From contig NC_081806.1 of NCBI RefSeq assembly GCF_030704535.1, forward strand, positions 5,355,001 through 5,419,000: a DNA stretch of 64,000 bases, given 5' to 3'. The position numbers were made by a program, and so were the translations under genes. Below are positions 57,101 through 64,000 of the stretch, one piece after another. This DNA comes from Vitis vinifera (taxonomy: Eukaryota > Streptophyta > Magnoliopsida > Vitales > Vitaceae). Below the pieces are notes generated by a model. It was not told where the DNA came from, did not search any database, and was given only the letters and a program-made list of their open reading frames with translations. Within the stretch, counting starts at the first letter, position 1; each line of letters starts with the position of its first letter.

Positions 57101-60100
57101 CCATATTTTTCCCTTAACAACTAGAATATCTAAATCCAGAGACCATCTAGGATCACTTCAGGGTTTTATGGTCAAGCTAACAGTGCCGATCTCTTTGCTT
57201 ATGATGCATTTTGAAGATTATGCTAAGTCCAATAAATATAATCGCTTTAGGCCTTATTTGGAGCACTAGAAGAAGTTTATTAGAATGGAATACAAACCAT
57301 CTAGCCAATGAGGCTCATAGAATCATCAGCAACGGCAGCACCAACAGCAGCAGCAAATGCCTAAGAACATTTAAATTTCCAAGGAAATAAAAATTCTGAT
57401 GAGACGGTACACTTCCAAAGAAAAAAAAAACATCTTAATACCATGGCTTCCCATGGCATCCACAAAAAAAATCCTGCATCTCCATTAAGGCAAGAGATTT
57501 TCTTTCGATAGGTGGGTGTTGTCTGTTGAATCGAAAGAAAAGTTTCTTATATTAGAACTTGTAAATTAACATATAAACCAAACCTCCATCCAATTAAAAA
57601 TTAAAAAGGTGATTGAACATGAACAGTTCAAATTACATTTGAGCATTTAGGTCAGCTCTTCATAACAGAGGGCATCGAATTCTGATTCCCCAACCCACCG
57701 AAGAAAGAAACTAAACAAAGCATGCAACAACTGCCAGTAACGGGAAATTAGCTCATGGTGTAAGCACAGAGTACATGAATAACAATGAATGGAAACACAT
57801 GCAAGTACAAATGGTGTCTGAACTTCAACTGGAATGTTCAATTCTGATTACTATGCTTCAAAAGAAATTAATGCATGCTAATTCAGACACAAGAAGCAGA
57901 CAGCACACAAAATCTAACTTAATATACCAACTGCAAACCCCAAATATTTAATGTTGGCACAAATCCCAATTCCTATAGTTCTTTGAGTTGTATTACACTT
58001 ATAAAAACTAGGCTTGATATTTATCTTTACACAGTTTCTGCAGATTGGGCAACTCTTCTAGAAACTTAACTGTCAATTTAGCCACCTCATGGGAGTGTTA
58101 AATTCTAGTCGAAATTTGGTGGACAGGGTCTGCTTTTATTTAACCCATTTACACTAAACTGAACCAAATTAAACATTCCCCCTACCAAAAGGGAGACTGA
58201 AAGTTGATTCGTCCAGATTGGTAGGTTGATGCATGCTATTCTCTAAGCATGATGGATTTCTTCATGCAGATTCGTAACCAAAAGAGTAATCATGGTATTA
58301 CGAGACCAAGGCTTGCTGGTAGAAGAAGGATGTCCTCAAGGAAGACTGGCAACTGATATGTCCAGATTGGAGAACATCATTAACTACCAAAAGTTTTGTC
58401 ATCAGGGGATTGTGATATTAAAGTTAACAAGTTTTGTCATAGACTTTAATCCATGTCATTCTGTTAACATGCTAGTCAATTAATAACAGAAGTCCATTCT
58501 GTATTTTCTGTAGCTGCTTAGCCTCCAATTGGACCAACATATGAAAACATAACTATAAAAAGCAGACTTAAGAAACTTAAAACCAATATCCTACAACTAC
58601 AGAGTTAAATTCCTCAAGGCACTGCATTAATATTTCCACCAAGGAACAAAGACATTAACTGAGAGAAAAAAAAAAAAAAATACTACAGAACCTAACCATG
58701 TTAGCCTAATAAAACACTAATCTAGGAAAAATAACAACAAAAAACAAGTTAAGCTTTTTCCGTTACTGTTCAGCTTAGTGAGGTCTTTGGACAGTTTTAC
58801 ACCAAAAGTAATTGGTTATAGATGTCAATCATCTTACTATATTCATGTACAAAACTATAAAAGAAACAATTTGTTAAACATGATAATCTTGTCATTCTAT
58901 TTGTGTATTAATCCATAAAAGTAATAACAAAAACACATTCTGTAATTCCTTTCATTGTTTGGCTGGCGGTTTAGTGGAGTCAATACATGACAATGAACAT
59001 AATGATAAAAAGCAGATCTAAGAAACTCAAAACCATAATGTAGTTGTGAGAAAATGTCCTACAATCTCTGAGTTATATTCTTCAATACACCCCACAAACA
59101 TTTCCATCCAACCAGAAAATACCCAAGCACCAGAGAGCTGCTATTCAAGTTTATTTTTTAACTTATGGAACACTTAAAATCATGCTCAGGACAAAAGGAT
59201 CTAAAATCAAGTTAATGGAAAAATCATGTAAAACGATACAAATTAGACTTATGGAATCAAAGGAAACACACTAAATGAAAACTACAAAACCTATATGCAT
59301 TACCTTTACATGGGCATCATGACAGTGACCACTAAAACAAAAAAGAAAAGATACTCTGCTAGTCATAATTTTGTGGTTTGTAATAATTCAATTCAAAACT
59401 ACATTTTTTTCCCAAAAGTCTAAAAACTTTATACTAATAGTAGAAAAGTTAAAATAATTGGCAGTATTCAAATCGCAAATTGTAATAAGCACATGATCCA
59501 TTTCTAATTGCAGCTAAATTATTTCTGATGCAGTGAACATAATCAGAACAAGTAACACAAAAAAAATAATAAAATGACCATATAGCTCGAAAATTTTTAT
59601 TGCTTGCTGAAACCATATGTTCCAAACCCCACAAGAAAACACTAAGGTAAATAACAGCTTTCACATTGATCCAGCTTCGTCACTGTATCGAATCTTAAAG
59701 AACTGCAAATATTATCTAAATATGGAACATTCTGATTCTACTATTTTCATTTCATCTAATCACCAAAACAAAACTTGACCAAGTAAACTCCAACTTTATC
59801 CCAAAATTCAAACTTGTTGTTTGGTAATAGTGAGAAAGAAACAAATTAACCATAGGTGGTAGGAGATTTTCTATCAGACTGTCTCACAAACACACTTCGC
59901 ACTTGCCTTGTATTTTTTTTTTTTTTTTTAACAGTATATATGCCCTTAATTTTTCTAAAGAAAAAAAAAATTTACCTGGCAGGCACCCTATGCCAGAAAA
60001 GCAATGCTGAGAAATAGTTTGCAAAACTCATCATTTTTCTTAACCAAGTTATTCAACTGTAAATTAAAATGACTGAAAAACACAGGTGACAGGTCATGGA

Positions 60101-61180
60101 CAAATTACATGCTACCATTTACAATAAATCCGAAATAAGGCATAAATAGATAACAAGCACGTCAAAGCACAATATTACATGTCTTAAAGTCAAGGCAAAA
60201 GGAAACACTTAAAAGCAGATGGAGAATTGCAACATTGAATTAAGTTCATTGGAGAAAATGAATCAAACTAAATCAAAACCATAATTTCTGTAAAGGGCTA
60301 AAAATATACACAATCAAGACAACAAAGAGCGCCATACCGGTGGACGCATCGGACCCCGACCATGGTGCATTGGCCCATGCCCATGAAATGCACCAGGTCC
60401 ATGCCCTGGCCCCATCATGGGCCGATAACCCCCACCCTTTCCATGCCACTGCCGCGCCTGCAACCCTGCCATAGCTCTCTCAGCCGCATCCATAGTCCCC
60501 GCAAACTGCGTCAATTGCGACAATGCTGCCACTGCGGCTGCCGCGGCCGGGTTCAGCCCCGGAGTAAGTGGGAACCCTGAGCTTTGCTGCTCACCACCCC
60601 CCTGCGGATAATATGCATTCTGCTGGTGCTGCACATGCACCTGCCCATGCCCCGATCCAGCCCCACCACCCTCCACGTTCGGAGGTGGAGGTGCTTCGTG
60701 CGAAACCGGAACCCCCGGCGGCTGCACCGACCCCAATTCCTGCTGCGGCTGCGGCTGCTGCTGCTGCTGATGCGCCGGTTGCTGATACACATTGCCGTAA
60801 TCCGGCTGATAATACTGGTATTGCTGTTGCTGTTGATGTTGCTGCGGGTGCTGAGATTGTTGCGGTTGTTGGTATTGATAATAAGGGTAATACGCCTGTG
60901 TAGATTGATTATACGCCTGTGCAGATTGATTATACGCCTGTGCAGATTGATTGTACACCTGCGCCGATTGATTATACGCCTGCGCCGACTGATCATAAGC
61001 CTGTGCCGATTGATCATACGCCTGAACCTGAGAGGGATCGTACGGTTGCGAAGAGTAATCTTGATTTTGATGTTGCTGATACAGCTGCAGCTGTTGTTGA
61101 TGCTGTTGCGCTAGTTCCGCTTGTTGATGTTCTTGGTACTGTTGCTGCTGGTACGCTTCTGTGAGAGAGGAGTGATCCAT
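51122..61180 (-). CDS. Zinc-finger, RGG-repeat protein with Q/Y-rich low-complexity N-terminus (putative RNA-binding)
   Basis: Two exons, 60338-61180 and 51122-52579, joined in phase 0 across a 7.76-kb GT-AG intron, give 766 residues. Residues 1-170 are rich in Gln and Tyr and include seven tandem heptads of the QSAQAYN/D type (about 51-98). Next come Gly/His/Pro-rich sequence (to 281) and an RGG/RG-rich segment (about 282-337). Two C2H2 fingers follow at about 404-426 (WCELCRVDC, HKNGKRH) and 566-588 (ICDLCNVKC, HLSGKKH), both CX2CX12HX5H, the U1/matrin type that often binds double-stranded or structured RNA. An acidic stretch lies between the fingers and a basic RGG patch (KRRMRGGRGGKRMK) just before the second. 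The tail is Q/P-rich. I do not know an established name. Nuclear RNA binding and condensate formation are inference from the domains. The ATG at 61180 is the first in the leader. Confidence 0.85.
52580..60337 (-). other. 7.8-kb intron of the zinc-finger gene
   Basis: It starts CCG followed by GTATGG and ends TTTTGCAG before GCTGGG. It contains short open frames without recognisable domains, A/T-rich tracts and a diverged 88-bp tandem duplication at 54145-54316. No internal gene could be supported. Confidence 0.7.
54145..54316 (+). repeat. 88-bp tandem duplication in the intron
   Basis: 'agctactgctttattagatg' at 54145 recurs as 'agctactgcttctttagatg' at 54233. Both are followed by 'aaaagaataattt', 'tcacataccattgaaat' and similar. 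About 10% diverged. Confidence 0.85.
60894..61025 (-). repeat. 21-bp in-frame minisatellite in the first exon of the zinc-finger gene
   Basis: Six to seven tandem 21-bp units (plus-strand form 'cctgtgcagattgattatac' + g) that encode the QSAQAYN heptads. The units nearest 60900 are almost identical; those nearer the start codon are more diverged. Confidence 0.93.
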
Positions 61181-61500
61181 CGATTCTGGTTTCAGAAATG
61201 ATTAGGCTTCTACGGGAAAATTAGGGTTTTGTGCTGATTATTTTATCTCCCCTCCACAGGAGAAAGGGGGAAGGCAAATCGCAATTAGGGCATTGAAGGG
61301 TGGGGAGTATTGGGTACTGCAACCCCTATGAACTGACATCTGTATGATTGACACGTGACCGGTTGAGATGAAGCCTCGTGGTGTTCCTTCAACGTACTTC
61401 TGGCATTTGAAAAGGCAGTGAAATTTTTTTGTCCGATTGGTTCGTAATTTTGCCATGTCTAGACATAACGCCGACTTTCTATCATTTTGAACAGAATTCC
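61181..61500 (-). promoter_or_regulatory. Promoter and 5' leader region of the zinc-finger gene
   Basis: GC-richer than the sequence beyond it. It has 'aaaccctaattttcccg' on the minus strand just before the ATG, a telo-box-like AAACCCTAA motif (about 61222-61230) that is common in plant growth and housekeeping gene leaders. Confidence 0.4.
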
Positions 61501-64000
61501 CCTTTGCTGATTAACAAATGAATGTATATTGAAAATGTAGCTTTAAAAACGAGTAATTTATCAATAATTTAATGGTGATTCCTTTGTTGACACACGTCTC
61601 TATTATTTTACTATGATAACAAAAAAATTATTGTAATTAATCAATATTTTAAAAGAAATTTTTTTTTTCAGAATTTAAAATATGTGACTCTCGAACAATG
61701 TAAGGTTTTAAACTTGTGTGGATTTATACTATAAATAAATTTTAAAATGTGTATATAATTAAAAGAAATCTATACATATATAATATCAAAAAAAATTTCT
61801 CTTATTTGATGTGGGTCAAGGAGTCTTCATGACTTTAAAAAACGCCTACATGATGCCCATGATTAAAATGAATTTATAAATATATAATATCAAAAAATGA
61901 ATATTAATCTATATAATTATATTACTTGAAAGTTTATCCTAAAGGTGAATAACCAATACCTTTGACTTGAATAATGCATAGGTAATGGAAATATTGTTGA
62001 CTTTTGAATTGATTTTTGGGTTTATACTAAGCCTCTTCATTTGCATTTATCTATATATATCATTAGTATTTGATATATAATTATACTAAGCCCAATGAAG
62101 TACGAGTTAATAAATAATTAAGTACATAAAAAATAGCAAACCAAATTTTATGATATAATATGGACTAAATTTGTATAACCCGTATTTTTTTCGAAATCAA
62201 TGTATACTTTAAACCAATGTATACTATATTTGACATCATGTCTTTCTTCGTATAAGTGTTTCTATTTTTTACCATTAATAATTGTTAGTCTAAGATTTTT
62301 TTAAGTATATTTTGATAATAATAAAACAAAGTTAAATGTACTAAGATATTTAAATCAAGTGAAGTTTTTAGGTTTTATAGTTAAAATTAAAATAAGGCTC
62401 GAGTATGCTTAAAAGATATTTAAATATCATGAAAAAATAAATCCTAGAAAACTCAAAATATCTAAGTAAGATGAATCTCATTTGTGCGCTTGGGATAAAA
62501 CTCTTTTTATGCATTCAAATGCCCTCCGTGTATATGTCTTGGCTTAAAAGTAACATCATGTTTTTAAAATGAATGAATACTTTACTTCAAAAACCTTAGG
62601 TTAAATTATTTCAAAAAGGTTTTTCAATGAAAGGCTCAAGTTATTAAAATAATAAAACTAAAAATTGAATATTTTAAAACCATTTTTTGCCTAATTGGTA
62701 AAGGGTATCTCGAATCAATCGAATTGATTAGACTTTACTAATTAAAGAACAACCAAATTTTTCTTTTTCAATGGTTGGTGTCTAGCAAATCGAGATAGGG
62801 TTGATAATTGATCAAGCATTAAAAACACCAACAACCACTTGTAGAGCATTAAATATACCAACAACTACTCGATCAATCGAACCAAAGCTTGACTGATCGA
62901 GACCTCTTTTTATGTGATTTTGGGTACTCGAGCTATTTTCTATAAATTGGAGAGTTCTATTGCATTTATTGATTATAGAATAATTATATTGAATTGTTTT
63001 TCATCTACTTTATCTCATTCAAAGCTCTTCATCAAACTACATCGATTCTTTCATTAGCAAATCTTTAGTGCACCAATTGAAATCATCATAGTTATTTATT
63101 TGTAATTGGGCTATAATTGTACTAAGATTGAAAACATTAAATCCTCGCATCATTGATATAATTTGGGTGTTTAAGACTTCAAATTGATTGAGAACTTGAA
63201 GGGAATATAATGGCCATTGGTGAATCCAAGTGTACACTGTTGAAGATTTGATTTGAAGCCTTGGTTGGTAGAACGCTCATTCGAAAAAAGGATTAAGGAA
63301 AATGGATGTAGGTGGGATTACCAAATCACTATAAAAGCGTTTGTGTCTCTCTTTCAATTCCTCTTTATTTCATTTGTTCTACTAATTATTTGTTTTATTG
63401 CTTTTATCATTTTTTCAGAAAAGATTTATAGTTATCCAATTCACCCCATTGAGGTGTTTTTTGTAATTAATTAGCTTTGTTTCATAACAGCCAAATTTTT
63501 TATTTTAAAATATTCTAAGCTTCTATGTATTAACTTTTGATAACATCTATTGTTTTTCATATTTATAAGCTATATGTACATATGTATATCATGTACTATA
63601 CAATTGAAGCGTAATACTTTCTCTAAAAGAATAAATATCTATTATCGATAAATCAATAACCTCGTTATAATAATAATTTTTCTTGGTCCAAAAAGTATTA
63701 TTTTATTAGAGTTTTACTATAATTGATCTATGTAGTTAATGATCCGATCGGGGGTTTGATTCTTAATATTTATATAATTTTTTTTTTTGTTTTTTTTTTT
63801 TTGCTTCATTAAAAATGTTGGTGAAGTCATCAAAATTCTTCCAATTCATTTTCAAACAATGTAGTATAAGATGAGTTATGTGGTGTTTACACAAGTAAAT
63901 CAAGTAGAACTTGTCATGGCTAATGTGATATTTATTTTATTTTATATTTTTTATTTAACTGAAAGTAACTTATTGATATTAAACAATATAATTAAACTAA
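61501..64000. other. AT-rich spacer with retroelement-like repeat
   Basis: No gene supported. 62690-63300 has repeated 'atcgaat/gatcgag' strings and a GC-richer tail 'gaagccttggttggtagaac', of a type I associate with the ends of large plant LTR elements. No boundaries could be found. The last 500 bases are low-complexity and AT-rich. Confidence 0.4.

Noticed and set aside
60553-61114. Several 110-180 codon frames on both strands
   Set aside because: Shadow frames of the CAG/CAA-rich first exon of the zinc-finger gene; low-complexity sequence lacks stops in all frames.

Overview
The window is nuclear DNA from a eudicot plant. Gene bodies are split by GT-AG introns, spacers are very AT-rich, and retrotransposons and a CACTA-type DNA transposon are abundant. 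The host proteins (a PGSIP7/8-type GT8 enzyme, a pectinesterase 68 type, PEX19 with a CaaX box) are typical of dicots. Long transposon-containing introns and the style of the repeats suggest a woody species such as grapevine (Vitis), but that is inference.

Layout. 1-5.6 kb is AT-rich spacer with two TRIM-like miniature LTR elements. At 5.64-5.99 kb there is a small one-exon gene of unknown function; a clear paralogue lies at 25.99-26.32 kb on the same strand. Between them sits a three-level nest of transposons. The outermost is a decayed Ty1/copia element (LTR end and primer-binding site near 7.84 kb, degenerate pol at 19.0-21.3 kb). Into it went a young non-autonomous Ty3/gypsy-type element (LTRs 7885-8507 and 10208-18889). 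This element encodes one intact ORF that joins Gag directly to a chromodomain, and its LTRs are packed with heat-shock-element motifs. Into its right (5') LTR went an 8.06-kb CACTA-like element (10318-18373), with a perfect 3-bp target duplication, subterminal repeats and a captured gyrase-B-like exon. 26.3-34.9 kb is AT-rich spacer with a 301-bp tandem duplication and a third TRIM-like copy.

The right half holds four ordinary host genes whose exon structures could be reconstructed: a GT8 glycosyltransferase (+, 5 exons, 473 aa), a pectinesterase (+, 5 exons, 349 aa), PEX19 (-, 5 exons, 243 aa, last exon 46 bp carrying the farnesylation box), and a zinc-finger/RGG protein with a Q/Y-rich repeat N-terminus (-, 2 exons, 766 aa, 7.8-kb intron). 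The last 2.8 kb is AT-rich spacer with retroelement-like repeats.

The host genes do not form a pathway. They act in glycosylation in the secretory pathway, cell-wall pectin modification, peroxisome biogenesis, and probably nuclear RNA binding. The most interesting material is the transposon nest: a potentially heat-responsive gag-chromodomain retroelement that has been cut off from its own promoter by a gene-fragment-carrying CACTA element.
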